Position numbers and translations under genes: made by a program
In this document: positions 8,928 through 17,908 of the stretch, in pieces
How the letters are laid out: the number at the start of each line of letters is the position of its first letter
Position numbering within the stretch: position 1 is the stretch's first letter
Source: Muriicola soli
GTDB taxonomy: Bacteria > Bacteroidota > Bacteroidia > Flavobacteriales > Flavobacteriaceae
Length of the DNA stretch: 64,000 nt
Assembly (NCBI RefSeq): GCF_004139715.1
Contig: NZ_CP035544.1
Span: forward strand, 1,550,001 to 1,614,000
Reading direction: 5' to 3'
Notes under the pieces: model-generated
What the model saw: only the letters and a program-made list of their open reading frames with translations
What the model was told of the DNA's origin: nothing
The model's database searches: none

Positions 8928-9398
8928 ATGGCTATTCAAATCATTCCCTTTAAATCGGAGCTCGCAACAGAATTCAGAGACTTGAATCTCGTCTGGCTGA
9001 ATGAATACTTCCATTTGGAACCCAAAGACAGCGAATTGTTGGGCAGGGCACGGGAAGAAATTATCGACCCCGGGGGAGCGATCTTCTTTGCAGAGACGGC
9101 GGAGGGGCACATCATAGGCTGCTTTTCACTTATCCCCTACGGAACCAATAGTTTTGAGTTAGGTAAAATGACGGTTAAAAAGGGGTATGAAGGACAAAAG
9201 ATAGGTCATGATCTTCTGGTATTTGCCATCAATTATACCCGGGAACAGGGAAAAGAATGGCTAGTTTTATATTCAAACACCATTCTAGAAACCGCTATTT
9301 ATTTATACAGAAAATTTGGCTTTGAAGAAATCGAAATGGAATTTCCGCCACCTTATACCCGCAGCAATATTAAAATGGCGTTAAAGATCTCAGACTAA
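8928..9398 (+). CDS. GNAT-family N-acetyltransferase
   Basis: The 156-aa protein has the GNAT fold: the beta4 segment FELGKMTVKKGYEGQKIGHDLL (about 82-103) carries the acetyl-CoA pyrophosphate loop (R/Q-x-x-G-x-G/A, here YEGQKIG, slightly off consensus), and the C-terminal IYLYRKFGFEEIEME is the usual motif B. The substrate cannot be predicted from sequence. It is divergent from the 7883-8770 gene; the lipoprotein gene at 9453 follows after 54 nt on the same strand and may be co-transcribed. Confidence 0.88.
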   Translation: MAIQIIPFKSELATEFRDLNLVWLNEYFHLEPKDSELLGRAREEIIDPGGAIFFAETAEGHIIGCFSLIPYGTNSFELGKMTVKKGYEGQKIGHDLLVFAINYTREQGKEWLVLYSNTILETAIYLYRKFGFEEIEMEFPPPYTRSNIKMALKISD

Positions 9399-9452
9399 AT
9401 ATAAACCTGATTATCTTTAAAAAATTGAAATCACCATAATCAACTTATTGAA

Positions 9453-10253
9453 ATGAATACATATTTAAAGTTCTTGCCGGTATTGTTATTGTTTATAAGC
9501 TCTTGTAAGGACGGAAAAAAGGAAGAGGCAGCAGAGGCTCTAAAAACCGGAACGGAAACAATGGCATCAGAGGAATCTCAAAGCGAATTACTGATAAGTC
9601 CAATAGAACACGCCACAGCGGTGGTTCAATGGGGTAACACTACTATTTACATTGATCCTGTTGGCGGGGCTGAAGTTTTTGCCGAATACCCAAAACCAGA
9701 CCTCATTCTCATCACGGATATCCACGGGGATCATTATAACATTGAAACTATTGAAGGCTTAGACACTTCAGATGCCAAAATCATGGTACCACAAGCTGTT
9801 GCCGACCTTATGCCTGAACAATTTGCCACTCAGATCGATGTCTTAAACAATGGAGAATCAAAAGAGCGGTTCAATATTTTAGTTGAGGCCATCCCTATGT
9901 ACAACCTCAGAGAAGAAGCTAAGAATTTCCATGTGAAAGGGAGGGGCAATGGATATGTTCTGAATTTAGGAGACGAACGAATATACTTTTCCGGGGATAC
10001 AGAGGATATTCCTGAAATGCGAGCTCTTGAAGACATAGACAAGGCCTTTGTATGTATGAATTTACCCTACACAATGACGGTAAACAGTGCAGCTGATGCC
10101 GTTTTGGAATTCAAACCAAAACAGGTTTATCCTTATCATTTCCGCGGCCGTCCAGACGTGAGCGATGTCAACCAATTCGCAAGTCTGGTCAATAGCGGAA
10201 ATCCGGATATAGAAGTTGTGCAGCTCGACTGGTATCCCAGTGAACCTTATTAG
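9453..10253 (+). CDS. MBL-fold metal-dependent hydrolase, lipoprotein
   Basis: This 266-aa protein has a lipoprotein signal (MNTYLKFLPVLLLFISSCKD; Cys18 is the likely lipidation site) and a metallo-beta-lactamase fold similar to UPF0173/UlaG-like hydrolases. Metal-binding motifs are ITDIHGDHYNIE (HxDH type, about 88-99, His-Gly-Asp-His), YFSGDTEDI (about 173-181) and YPYHFRGRP near 226. The substrate is unknown. A related cytoplasmic UPF0173 protein is encoded at 25378-26058. It converges with ettA; a terminator-like hairpin lies inside the ettA 3' end. Confidence 0.88.
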   Translation: MNTYLKFLPVLLLFISSCKDGKKEEAAEALKTGTETMASEESQSELLISPIEHATAVVQWGNTTIYIDPVGGAEVFAEYPKPDLILITDIHGDHYNIETIEGLDTSDAKIMVPQAVADLMPEQFATQIDVLNNGESKERFNILVEAIPMYNLREEAKNFHVKGRGNGYVLNLGDERIYFSGDTEDIPEMRALEDIDKAFVCMNLPYTMTVNSAADAVLEFKPKQVYPYHFRGRPDVSDVNQFASLVNSGNPDIEVVQLDWYPSEPY

Positions 10254-10270
10254 GTTTCAGGATTAACGAA

Positions 10271-11953
10271 TCAATTTTTATACTTCAAACGCTTGGGGGT
10301 AAGATCGGCACCCAGGCGTTTTTTCTTGTTTTCCTCGTACTCAGAGAAGGAACCTTCAAAAAAATAGACCTGTGAATCTCCTTCAAATGCCAGCATATGG
10401 GTACAGACCCGGTCCAGGAACCACCTGTCGTGGGAGATGATAACCGCACAACCTGCAAAGCTTTCAAGTCCTTCTTCCAGCGCCCTGAGGGTGTTTACAT
10501 CAAGGTCGTTGGTAGGTTCATCGAGTAATAAGACATTTCCTTCTTCTTTCAGGGTCATTGCGAGGTGGAGCCTGTTACGTTCACCCCCTGAAAGCATATT
10601 CACTTTTTTATTCTGTTCGCTGCCCGAAAAATTAAACCTGCTCAGGTAAGCTCTGGAATTCACCTGCCGTCCTCCCATCAGGATCAATTCCTGCCCGTCA
10701 CTGAAATTTTCCCATATCGTTTTATTGGGGTCAATATTGGAATGACTCTGGTCTACATAAGCCAGTTTTGCCGTCTCCCCTACTGTGAATTCACCTTTGT
10801 CCGGGCTTATCTGACCCATGATCATTTTAAATATGGTCGTTTTCCCGGCTCCATTAGGACCGATGATGCCCACAATCCCGGCTTGAGGGAGTTTAAAATT
10901 GAGATCGTCGTACAGTAATTTATCATCATAGGCCTTGCTCACTCCCTTGGCCTCTATTACATTGGTTCCCAGTCGCGGACCATTAGGGATATAAATCTCC
11001 AGTTTCTCGTCGAGTTGTTTTTGGTCCTGACTTAATAATTTGTCGTAGTTCTTGAGTCGTGCCTTTTGCTTGGTCTGCCTGCCTTTTGCGCCCTGCCTTA
11101 CCCATTCCAGCTCTCGTTCAAGTGTTTTCTGCCGCTTGGAAGCCTGCTTTGACTCCTGAGCCAGGCGTTTGGATTTCTGATCGAGCCAACTGCTGTAATT
11201 TCCCTTCCATGGGATCCCTTCACCTCTATCCAACTCAAGAATCCATCCTGCGACATTATCCAGAAAATAACGGTCATGGGTAACCGCTATTACCGTGCCC
11301 TTATATGTAGCAAGATGATGTTCTAACCAGTGAACCGATTCCGCATCCAGGTGGTTGGTAGGTTCATCGAGCAATAGGATTTCAGGTTCTTTGAGTAACA
11401 GCCTGCATAGCGCTACCCGCCTTCGCTCTCCACCGGATAATACTCCTATCTTTTTATCCGGATCTGGAGTCCGCAGAGCATCCATGGCAATCTCCAGTTT
11501 GGTATCTAGTTCCCAGGCATTTGCCGCATCGATCTGATCCTGCAGCCCCGCCTGCTTGTCCATGAGCTTTTGCATCTTATCTGCGTCCTCATAAACTTCG
11601 GGCAAGCCGAACATATCGTTTATTTTGTTGTATTCATCGAGGATAGCTACTGTTTCTGCCACGCCTTCCTTAACCACTTCCAGGACAGTCTTGGAATCGT
11701 CAAGAATCGGTTCCTGCTCCAGATATCCGACTTTGTACCCCGGAGAAAAGACAACATCCCCCTGATAATTCTTGTCCTCGCCCGCTATAATCCTTAGGAG
11801 CGTTGACTTCCCCGAGCCGTTTAGCCCCAGGATTCCAATTTTGGCCCCATAGAAAAAGCTGAGGTAGATATTTTTTAAAACAGGGGTATTTGCATTTTTA
11901 TAGGTCTTGGAAACCCCGGACATGGAGAATATGACCTTCTTATCGTCTGACAT
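10271..11953 (-). CDS. ettA: ABC-F translation factor EttA
   Basis: This 560-aa cytoplasmic ATPase has two ABC domains and no membrane part. NBD1: Walker A GLNGSGKST, signature LSGGERRRVALCR, Walker [16 protein letters not shown]2: GPNGAGKTT, LSGGERNRLHLAM and [12 protein letters not shown]. Length, the inserted arm between Walker A and signature of NBD1, and the C-terminal end (RLGADLTPKRLKYK) match EttA rather than Uup or YbiT. EttA binds the ribosomal E site and gates entry into elongation in response to ATP/ADP ratio. It is a single gene; a second ABC-F gene of the YbiT type is at 54763-56390. Confidence 0.95.
   Translation of the reverse strand: MSDDKKVIFSMSGVSKTYKNANTPVLKNIYLSFFYGAKIGILGLNGSGKSTLLRIIAGEDKNYQGDVVFSPGYKVGYLEQEPILDDSKTVLEVVKEGVAETVAILDEYNKINDMFGLPEVYEDADKMQKLMDKQAGLQDQIDAANAWELDTKLEIAMDALRTPDPDKKIGVLSGGERRRVALCRLLLKEPEILLLDEPTNHLDAESVHWLEHHLATYKGTVIAVTHDRYFLDNVAGWILELDRGEGIPWKGNYSSWLDQKSKRLAQESKQASKRQKTLERELEWVRQGAKGRQTKQKARLKNYDKLLSQDQKQLDEKLEIYIPNGPRLGTNVIEAKGVSKAYDDKLLYDDLNFKLPQAGIVGIIGPNGAGKTTIFKMIMGQISPDKGEFTVGETAKLAYVDQSHSNIDPNKTIWENFSDGQELILMGGRQVNSRAYLSRFNFSGSEQNKKVNMLSGGERNRLHLAMTLKEEGNVLLLDEPTNDLDVNTLRALEEGLESFAGCAVIISHDRWFLDRVCTHMLAFEGDSQVYFFEGSFSEYEENKKKRLGADLTPKRLKYKN
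10287..10324 (+). terminator. Candidate terminator for the MBL lipoprotein gene, inside the ettA 3' end
   Basis: AAACGC (10287-10292) pairs with GCGTTT (10316-10321), with further imperfect pairing of GGGT with ACCC, followed by a T run to 10324. It would end the plus-strand 9453-10253 gene but lies in the coding 3' end of ettA, where the codons may simply allow it. Confidence 0.45.
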
Positions 11954-12004
11954 CTGTATATGAGTTACTTTGAGAAAATGAAGTGGAAAATTTGCCTGTG
12001 ATCT

Positions 12005-12187
12005 CTATACCCTTCCTTTTAGTGCGTTAAATACCCAGGCGATGGCAAAAAAACCAATCCCCACGGAAGCAAAACCCCAGCCGGCAACTTCGTCGTAGCG
12101 AAAGGCTCCCAAACCAATTAAACCTAAGCCTACTAAAATCATGATAAAGGTAGCCCAGGCGAGGACTGTATTTTTATTCATTCCCAT
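12005..12187 (-). CDS. Small two-helix membrane protein, CAL67264-like family
   Basis: The 60-aa protein has two hydrophobic segments (about 9-28, TFIMILVGLGLIGLGAF; about 36-55, GFASVGIGFFAIAWVFNAL) with a short acidic turn (RYDEVAG). I recall near-identical small proteins in Flavobacteriaceae (NCBI family named after CAL67264 of Gramella), which is the basis for the family name; no function is known. The start is the first of two close ATGs. It sits between ettA and a Gfo/Idh/MocA gene, all on the minus strand, and could be in one transcript. Confidence 0.75.
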   Translation of the reverse strand: MGMNKNTVLAWATFIMILVGLGLIGLGAFRYDEVAGWGFASVGIGFFAIAWVFNALKGRV

Positions 12188-12250
12188 ACGAGTTAGTTTA
12201 GTAAAATCAAATATCGTAAAATCATCGGAATATAAGCCTAGTGAAAGAAT

Positions 12251-13234
12251 TTATCCTTCAAAGGGAAAGCGTATGCCTGCGATCTCCCTGATCTTATCGA
12301 GTAAGGAAATCAGTTCCAAACTGTTTTTATGCGACCAATATGGACTTTCTGTGTTATTTTCTGCCAGGCAACGATGTACCTCTTCAATTTCATAGGTGTA
12401 TCCCTTGCCAACTGTGGGATAATGGAATTCCTCTTTCTGTCCGTCCACGTCTAAGGTAAAACCTTGCGCTTCGTGCCATCTCGAATGAATAACCAAAGTT
12501 CCGTCATTCCCTGCGATTGTAGCTGTCATCGGACTTGTGGCCGTTAAGCCGCTGAATAAATGGGCATGTGCTGCTTTGTAGGTGAAGGTGACGGCGATCT
12601 GTACCTCGGTTCCTGTTTCGATAAATTTGGCGTCAGCGCTGATCTTTTCAGGCATCCCGAGAATCAAATAAGCCAGAAATACGGGGTAGATGCCAATATC
12701 GAGAAGAGAACCTCCGGCAAGTTCGGGGTTTAAGAGCCTTCCCTCACTGTCACGATCAAGGGCGAAAAAGGCGAAATCGGCCTGAAGATATCCCACAGCT
12801 CCAATTTCTCCGGAATCTACGCTCTCTTTGATTTTCCTTATGGATGGAATAAACCTGCTCCAAAGCGCTTCCATAAAAAAGACATTATTCTTTTTAGAAG
12901 CTGCAATCATGGCTTCCAATTCCCGGCGATTAATTCCTACGGGTTTCTCGCATAAAACATGCTTACCTTTTTCCATGGCCTTAATACTCCAGGTCAGGTG
13001 TTCGGTATGAGGTAAGGCAATGTAGACCACTTCTACCTCCTCACAATCGAACAAAGCATCGTAGTTGTCAAAGGCAAAAGGGACATTAAATTCCTTTTTA
13101 AAAGCATTGGCTTTAACTAAGGATCTTGAAGCCACCCCCATGAGCGCAGCATCATGTACAAGGGCCAGGTCTTTGGCAAATTTTTGGGCGATATTCCCTA
13201 ATCCAATTATTCCCCATCCCACACTATTTGCCAT
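12251..13234 (-). CDS. Gfo/Idh/MocA-family NAD(P)-dependent oxidoreductase
   Basis: The 327-aa protein has an N-terminal Rossmann fold with VGWGIIGLGNIAQKFAKDL (GxGxxA motif, about 5-23), VYIALPHTEH near 70 and GKHVLCEKPVGIN near 90-102 (the family's EKP motif, whose Lys is catalytic). The C-terminal half is the alpha/beta substrate domain. Family members oxidise sugars, inositols or dihydrodiols; the substrate is not evident. I chose the ATG at 13232-13234 because a TAACTTTG -7 element (13253-13260) covers the alternative TTG start at 13255. It is divergent from the carboxylase gene at 13313. Confidence 0.9.
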   Translation of the reverse strand: MANSVGWGIIGLGNIAQKFAKDLALVHDAALMGVASRSLVKANAFKKEFNVPFAFDNYDALFDCEEVEVVYIALPHTEHLTWSIKAMEKGKHVLCEKPVGINRRELEAMIAASKKNNVFFMEALWSRFIPSIRKIKESVDSGEIGAVGYLQADFAFFALDRDSEGRLLNPELAGGSLLDIGIYPVFLAYLILGMPEKISADAKFIETGTEVQIAVTFTYKAAHAHLFSGLTATSPMTATIAGNDGTLVIHSRWHEAQGFTLDVDGQKEEFHYPTVGKGYTYEIEEVHRCLAENNTESPYWSHKNSLELISLLDKIREIAGIRFPFEG

Positions 13235-13252
13235 ATTCCATTGTATTTTTGT

Positions 13253-13260
13253 CAAAGTTA
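13253..13260 (-). promoter_or_regulatory. Candidate -7 promoter element (TAACTTTG) for the Gfo/Idh/MocA gene
   Basis: TAACTTTG on the minus strand matches TAnnTTTG, 18 bases before the chosen ATG. No TTG -33 element is evident. It argues against the longer TTG start. Confidence 0.5.
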
Positions 13261-13312
13261 ATGAATATTACTCCTTATCTTTAGTCGTCTAAAATTAAAC
13301 CCTTCTTCACAT

Positions 13313-14941
13313 ATGGATATCAGCTTCAATATCAACGAAGACCACAATAAATTAAAGAGTTCAGACCTTAAAAAACAGCTTGCAAAAATTAAATTAGGAG
13401 GTGGTAAAGCCCGGATAGAGAAGCATCACTCCCAAGGTAAGATGACGGCTCGTGAACGCATCGAATATCTTTTGGACAAGGGTACAGATCACATTGAAAT
13501 AGGGGCGCTGGCAGGCAAAGACATGTATGAAGAACACGGAGGGTGTCCCTCCGGAGGTGTTGTTGTGGTCATGGGGTATATCCAGGGCAGGCAATGTATT
13601 ATTGTAGCCAATGATGCCACTGTAAAAGCAGGGGCATGGTTCCCGATCACCGGGAAAAAGAATTTAAGGGCCCAGGAAATAGCCATTGAAAATAGATTAC
13701 CGATAATTTATCTGGTAGACAGTGCCGGGGTTTACCTGCCCATGCAGGAACAGATTTTTCCGGACAAAGAGCACTTTGGGAGGATTTTCAGGAATAATGC
13801 GGTTATGAGTAGTATGGGAATCCCTCAGATCGCTGCAGTTATGGGCAGTTGTGTGGCAGGAGGCGCCTATCTCCCCATCATGAGTGACGAAGCCCTGATC
13901 GTAGAAAAAACCGGGAGTATTTTCCTGGCCGGAAGCTATTTGGTGAAGGCAGCCATAGGAGAACAGGTAGACAATGAAACCCTGGGTGGAGCCACTACAC
14001 ATTGCGAGATTAGTGGCGTTACCGATTACAAGGCTAAAGACGATAAAGACGCCCTGGACACTATCAAAAAGCTCCTCGATAAATTCGGGGCATCAGACTC
14101 AGCCGGATTTAACAGAAGTAAACCTGCGCTCCCAAAAGAAAAGGAAGCAGAACTATTCGGGATATTGCCAAAGAAGAGATCAGATCAATACGATATGCTC
14201 GAGATCATAAAGCGACTGGTAGACAATTCAGAATTTGAGCAATACAAGGAAGGCTTTGGCAAGACTCTCCTTACGGGTTACGCCCGAATTGACGGTTGGG
14301 CCGTGGGAATTATAGCTAACCAGCGCAAGGTGGTAAAGACTAAAAAAGGCGAAATGCGGTTTGGTGGCGTGATCTATTCCGATTCCGCCGATAAGGCCAC
14401 CAGATTTATCGCCAATTGCAACCAGAAAAAGATACCCTTAGTGTTTTTACAAGATGTTACCGGCTTTATGGTAGGCAGTAAAAGTGAACATGGCGGGATC
14501 ATCAAAGACGGGGCAAAAATGGTCAATGCGGTAAGTAATTCTGTGGTTCCCAAGTTTACTGTAGTCATAGGAAATAGTTATGGAGCCGGGAATTACGCCA
14601 TGTGTGGTAAGGCCTATGATCCTCGATTAATCGTTGCCTGGCCTAGTGCTGAGCTCGCTGTAATGAGCGGGAATTCGGCCGCTAAGGTGCTTCTGCAAAT
14701 AGAGACGGCCTCTTTGAAAAAGAAGGGAGAAAAGATAACGGCTGAGAAGGAAAAAGAACTGTATGATAAAATCAAAGAGCGATACGACCATCAAATCTCG
14801 CCTTACTATGCGGCGGCAAGATTATGGACAGATGCAATTATAGATCCGCTGGAAACGAGAAAATGGATTTCCATGGGAATAGAGGCCGCTGATCATGCAC
14901 CTATTGAAAAACCATTCAACATGGGTGTGCTACAAGTTTAA
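13313..14941 (+). CDS. Acyl-CoA carboxylase carboxyltransferase (beta) subunit, methylcrotonyl-CoA type
   Basis: The 542-aa protein is a biotin-dependent carboxyltransferase: N-terminal crotonase-like domain with GKMTARERIEYLLD, IYLVDSAGVYLPMQEQIFP and MGSCVAGGAYLPIMSDEA, and a C-terminal domain with VTGFMVGSKSEHGGIIKDG and NSYGAGNYAMCGKAYDPR. YLPMQEQIFPDKEHFGRIF is closest to 3-methylcrotonyl-CoA carboxylase beta (leucine breakdown) rather than propionyl-CoA carboxylase, but the substrate remains an inference. It would transfer CO2 from biotin to the acyl-CoA and needs a biotin carboxylase/carrier subunit, which is not in this window. The gene stands alone. Confidence 0.92.
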   Translation: MDISFNINEDHNKLKSSDLKKQLAKIKLGGGKARIEKHHSQGKMTARERIEYLLDKGTDHIEIGALAGKDMYEEHGGCPSGGVVVVMGYIQGRQCIIVANDATVKAGAWFPITGKKNLRAQEIAIENRLPIIYLVDSAGVYLPMQEQIFPDKEHFGRIFRNNAVMSSMGIPQIAAVMGSCVAGGAYLPIMSDEALIVEKTGSIFLAGSYLVKAAIGEQVDNETLGGATTHCEISGVTDYKAKDDKDALDTIKKLLDKFGASDSAGFNRSKPALPKEKEAELFGILPKKRSDQYDMLEIIKRLVDNSEFEQYKEGFGKTLLTGYARIDGWAVGIIANQRKVVKTKKGEMRFGGVIYSDSADKATRFIANCNQKKIPLVFLQDVTGFMVGSKSEHGGIIKDGAKMVNAVSNSVVPKFTVVIGNSYGAGNYAMCGKAYDPRLIVAWPSAELAVMSGNSAAKVLLQIETASLKKKGEKITAEKEKELYDKIKERYDHQISPYYAAARLWTDAIIDPLETRKWISMGIEAADHAPIEKPFNMGVLQV

Positions 14942-14952
14942 TAATTGAATTC

Positions 14953-15252
14953 CTAGGACCTTTCCAATCTGATATTGATAAATTTCTTCTTTAGGATCTT
15001 GATCCTTAGTTTTTTCATGCCCCTGGCAGAAAACTCTATTAAATCCCCTTCCGAGGCCGGAATTTCATAATTTCCTTTTTCATTGGTCTTAACAGTGATA
15101 TCGTTGCTCAGATTAACCACTTGTACATCTGCCAATGCTATATTCCCATTAAATACATATCCTGAAATAAAGGATGTATTTGCTTCCTCTTTCTTCCTGT
15201 TTCTAGATTTTTTATTGGTTTCTTGAAGTATCCGGTACTTTGCAACCTATAG
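14953..15252 (-). pseudogene. CarboxypepD_reg-like domain fragment, out of frame with the upstream gene
   Basis: A minus-strand frame without a proper start encodes ...SFISGYVFNGNIALADVQ, NEKGNYEIPASEGDLIEF and a stop after FINIRLERS. It resembles the carboxypeptidase-regulatory domain at the N-terminus of the gene at 16078-17829 (MVKTDVEGKYEIDTSEGDLVTF). The frame is open from about 15252, overlapping the 3' end of the 317-aa gene. Either a one-base change separated it from that gene, or it is the remnant of a third plug-type gene that lost its plug and TPR parts. It ends 11 nt after the convergent carboxylase gene. Confidence 0.55.
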
Positions 15253-16091
15253 GCCATGGCTGCATCCGATAACAATTGCCATGTATCCTGACTGGCATAT
15301 TTCTTATAGGAATCGGTAAACTTATTATTGGCTGCAGCCAATATAAGTCCAATCTTACTATTGCCGTACACCCTCAACAACTCCAAACTCGCAATAAAAT
15401 CGTCTTTTACAAACAGATCAAAAGGTCTCAGATCAACTTTGTAAAGCCCGGGGTATTTGATCGTATGAAGAATATTTTTTCCGCTTTCGTTTAGATTAGT
15501 TCCGGGGAGAGAACTCTTTCCGTCTGTTTTGTAGAAGTTAATCCTTATCAAAACGCTGTCAGCTGTGTTTCCAACAACCTCAAAAGTAAACTCATTGAGC
15601 CTGCGCAATCCCTTTCTGATCCGTATCCTCGTACCCAGTTCTCCCCCTAAAGCTATATTATCCTTCCAATAGCCATAAAACTGATGTCCCCCATTTTCAT
15701 AGCCGATCGATTCTTCACTTTCGTATAAACCCACATTTGTGACCACTACTTCGTTCAGCAATTCTACCTTGGGTTCCATGAGAATCCGGGGGTATTCATT
15801 ATAACGAAATTCGAGATCTGAGACCAGCTTGTTAATAGTAGTATATCCCAGTGCAGAGAACTGTAGCACTTCTTCCGCACTAAATAGTCCCCGATCCAGT
15901 TCTAGATGGAACAAGCCATCTTCATTACTCACGGTCCCAATACCCTTGTCCACAATACCTATATTGACAAAAGGGATGGGTTGATTTGTTTTCTTGTCTA
16001 CAATAATGCCTTTATAATCTTGCTGAGAATTGGCCAGATTAACTAAGGATATAAAAAGAAAATATGTAATAATTGATTTAATTCGAAACAA
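15138..16091 (-). CDS. Secreted CarboxypepD_reg-like domain protein
   Basis: The 317-aa protein has a signal peptide (MFRIKSIITYFLFISLVNLANS), then a carboxypeptidase-regulatory-like beta-sandwich (about 24-110; GIIVDKKTNQPIPFVNIGI, GTVSNEDGLFHLEL), then a conserved C-terminal half of Bacteroidota type with LLNEVVVTN and a beta-rich region (EFTFEVVGN, GLYKVDLRPFDLFVKDDFIASLELL). The start is a TTG that overlaps the stop of the upstream gene by 14 nt, so it is likely translationally coupled. The last about 20 residues (RKRKQIHPLFQDMYLMGI) look unnatural, and an out-of-frame homologous segment follows, so the 3' end may be frameshifted. Location should be envelope. Confidence 0.75.
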   Translation of the reverse strand: MFRIKSIITYFLFISLVNLANSQQDYKGIIVDKKTNQPIPFVNIGIVDKGIGTVSNEDGLFHLELDRGLFSAEEVLQFSALGYTTINKLVSDLEFRYNEYPRILMEPKVELLNEVVVTNVGLYESEESIGYENGGHQFYGYWKDNIALGGELGTRIRIRKGLRRLNEFTFEVVGNTADSVLIRINFYKTDGKSSLPGTNLNESGKNILHTIKYPGLYKVDLRPFDLFVKDDFIASLELLRVYGNSKIGLILAAANNKFTDSYKKYASQDTWQLLSDAAMAYRLQSTGYFKKPIKNLETGRKRKQIHPLFQDMYLMGI

Positions 16092-17829
16092 GGGATTGTG
16101 AATTTTGCACCTTGAATAGCTCCTGATTTACATTTTTTAACTGTAGCTTAAACACTTTCACTTCTTTGCGTTGCGACTGCGTCCCAAAGTTGGAATAGAT
16201 GGTCGCCTTTAAAAAGGTAGGGGTTAAACTCTTATTTCCTAAATAGGTTAGATTAATCTGCCAGGTACCGGTAAGGCTTCCGTCAATAAGGTACTCTTCG
16301 CAGGAATATCCCTTTATTTTCTCCTCTCGGATACGATCAGGATCGGCGAGCAAACTGTGCTCCCATTTGAAATACTTTTTCTCCGGATTAACAAATTGCA
16401 GTTCAAACTCCGCTTCGCTGTCATTCCATTCAAAAACAATACGGGTACCTTCAAAATCACTGTTCAGGGAAGGGCCCTTCTTTGCCTCTGTTCCTATCAA
16501 TTCCTTTCTGTGGAGTTCGAGCAGGTTGCTGAATTCACGTTCTATCAAGGGGGTAAATTCCTTGTCCTCTGCTGTAATAAAACCCTCAGAGATCAGGTAG
16601 TCATATCTGGCGTAGATGGCGGCCGACTTACGGTAATCGCCCACATCGACATAACTCAGGGCCAGATCCCTGTAGGACTGGGCATAATTAGGTCTCAATA
16701 TGAAAATTTCTTTGTAAAGTTCATGCGCCCTTTCTGTCCTACCCAGGGTTTGGTACAAGTAGGCCAAAGCCTTCATCCCCACCGGGTTTTCTTTAAATAA
16801 ATACCAATGATCCTCAATAATCTGATCAGCAAAGGACGTATTTTTCCACTTGGCAGCAAAATACCCAAAGACATCCAAAAAGTAATACGGGGAACTACTG
16901 TACTTTTTAGATTGAGATTTATAAAGTTCCAGAGCCTCTTCTTCCGACCCACTGGCATATAAGTCCTTGAGATAGGTAGGAACACTTGAGCTTAATTTGT
17001 CTTTCGAAAGTGCATTCCCTCCATAAATATTATTCCTCAACAAAGCCTGATCATAAGGGCCACCCGTTAGCGGTTCCCTAAAGGTATTTGCGCCTTTTGT
17101 ATTGATCACGATAATTCCTCCATTTCCTTGTCCTCCGTATTTATTCACAAGGCCAAGGCCGCTGAGAATAGCAATACGCTCAACGTTCTCTATGTTTACA
17201 AAATCCGGGAAATCTTTGAGAATTAAACCATCTACATCATAAATAGCGGGGAACATCCCCATTGCAGATCCTCTTAAGTATATCGTTGGCTTGTAGAAAT
17301 CACCGGAGCGGTCAACACGAATACCGGCCGCTCGGTATTGGATGGCAGATGCAAGATCAATGCCTCCAAAAAGGAATTGGGATTTATCGATAATCCTTAC
17401 AGAGAAGTTTGTGATTTCCTTGTCGAGAATTCCAAACGCAGTATTGATCAGGTTTTTATTGCTGTTGTATTCCTTTCGCAATTGAGCCTGACTTTTAATC
17501 TTTGTCTTTTCTACAACTACCTCGTCAAGGACATTTACTGCTGTATTTAATTTAATATTGAGGACCGAACTCACATCTTCCACCACGATCTCCATGTCGG
17601 ACAGACCGGGATATGAAAAGGTCACAAGGTCACCTTCCGAAGTGTCTATTTCGTACTTCCCTTCAACATCAGTTTTGACCATTTGCCCGCTCTTCTCGGA
17701 ACGCACTTCTGCATTAACTAACGGGGTTTCCATATTAGTCACCTTTCCCCTGATGGTAAGTTGATTCTCCTGAGCCTGCAATGCTGCAGTAAAACACAGA
17801 AGCAGGCTAAAAATAATTGTCTTTTTCAT
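16078..17829 (-). CDS. TonB-plug domain protein without barrel, with TPR-like region and C-terminal beta domain
   Basis: The 583-aa secreted protein has a signal peptide (to about residue 19), a CarboxypepD_reg domain (about 22-95), a TonB-dependent receptor plug domain (about 125-240; IRVDRSGDFYKPTIYLRG, IYDVDGLILKDFPDFVNIENVERIAILSG, GGQGNGGIIVINTKGA), a helical TPR-like region (about 300-420; KALAYLYQTLGRTERAHELYKEIF, SYRDLALSYVDVGDYRKSAAIY) and a beta domain (about 465-575; RIVFEWNDSEAEFELQFVNP). A TonB receptor would have a barrel of 500 or more residues after the plug; none is present. The C-terminal domain is shared with the next upstream gene. Function unknown; a periplasmic or surface scaffold is inferred. 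Confidence 0.8.
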   Translation of the reverse strand: MKKTIIFSLLLCFTAALQAQENQLTIRGKVTNMETPLVNAEVRSEKSGQMVKTDVEGKYEIDTSEGDLVTFSYPGLSDMEIVVEDVSSVLNIKLNTAVNVLDEVVVEKTKIKSQAQLRKEYNSNKNLINTAFGILDKEITNFSVRIIDKSQFLFGGIDLASAIQYRAAGIRVDRSGDFYKPTIYLRGSAMGMFPAIYDVDGLILKDFPDFVNIENVERIAILSGLGLVNKYGGQGNGGIIVINTKGANTFREPLTGGPYDQALLRNNIYGGNALSKDKLSSSVPTYLKDLYASGSEEEALELYKSQSKKYSSSPYYFLDVFGYFAAKWKNTSFADQIIEDHWYLFKENPVGMKALAYLYQTLGRTERAHELYKEIFILRPNYAQSYRDLALSYVDVGDYRKSAAIYARYDYLISEGFITAEDKEFTPLIEREFSNLLELHRKELIGTEAKKGPSLNSDFEGTRIVFEWNDSEAEFELQFVNPEKKYFKWEHSLLADPDRIREEKIKGYSCEEYLIDGSLTGTWQINLTYLGNKSLTPTFLKATIYSNFGTQSQRKEVKVFKLQLKNVNQELFKVQNSQSLVSN

Positions 17830-17908
17830 AGCGTTTTCTCAATTAAATGATCAGCAGTATTACCACAAAAAACCTGCCAATTCCCTTAAAATTAAGAAAA
17901 TTATTGAT

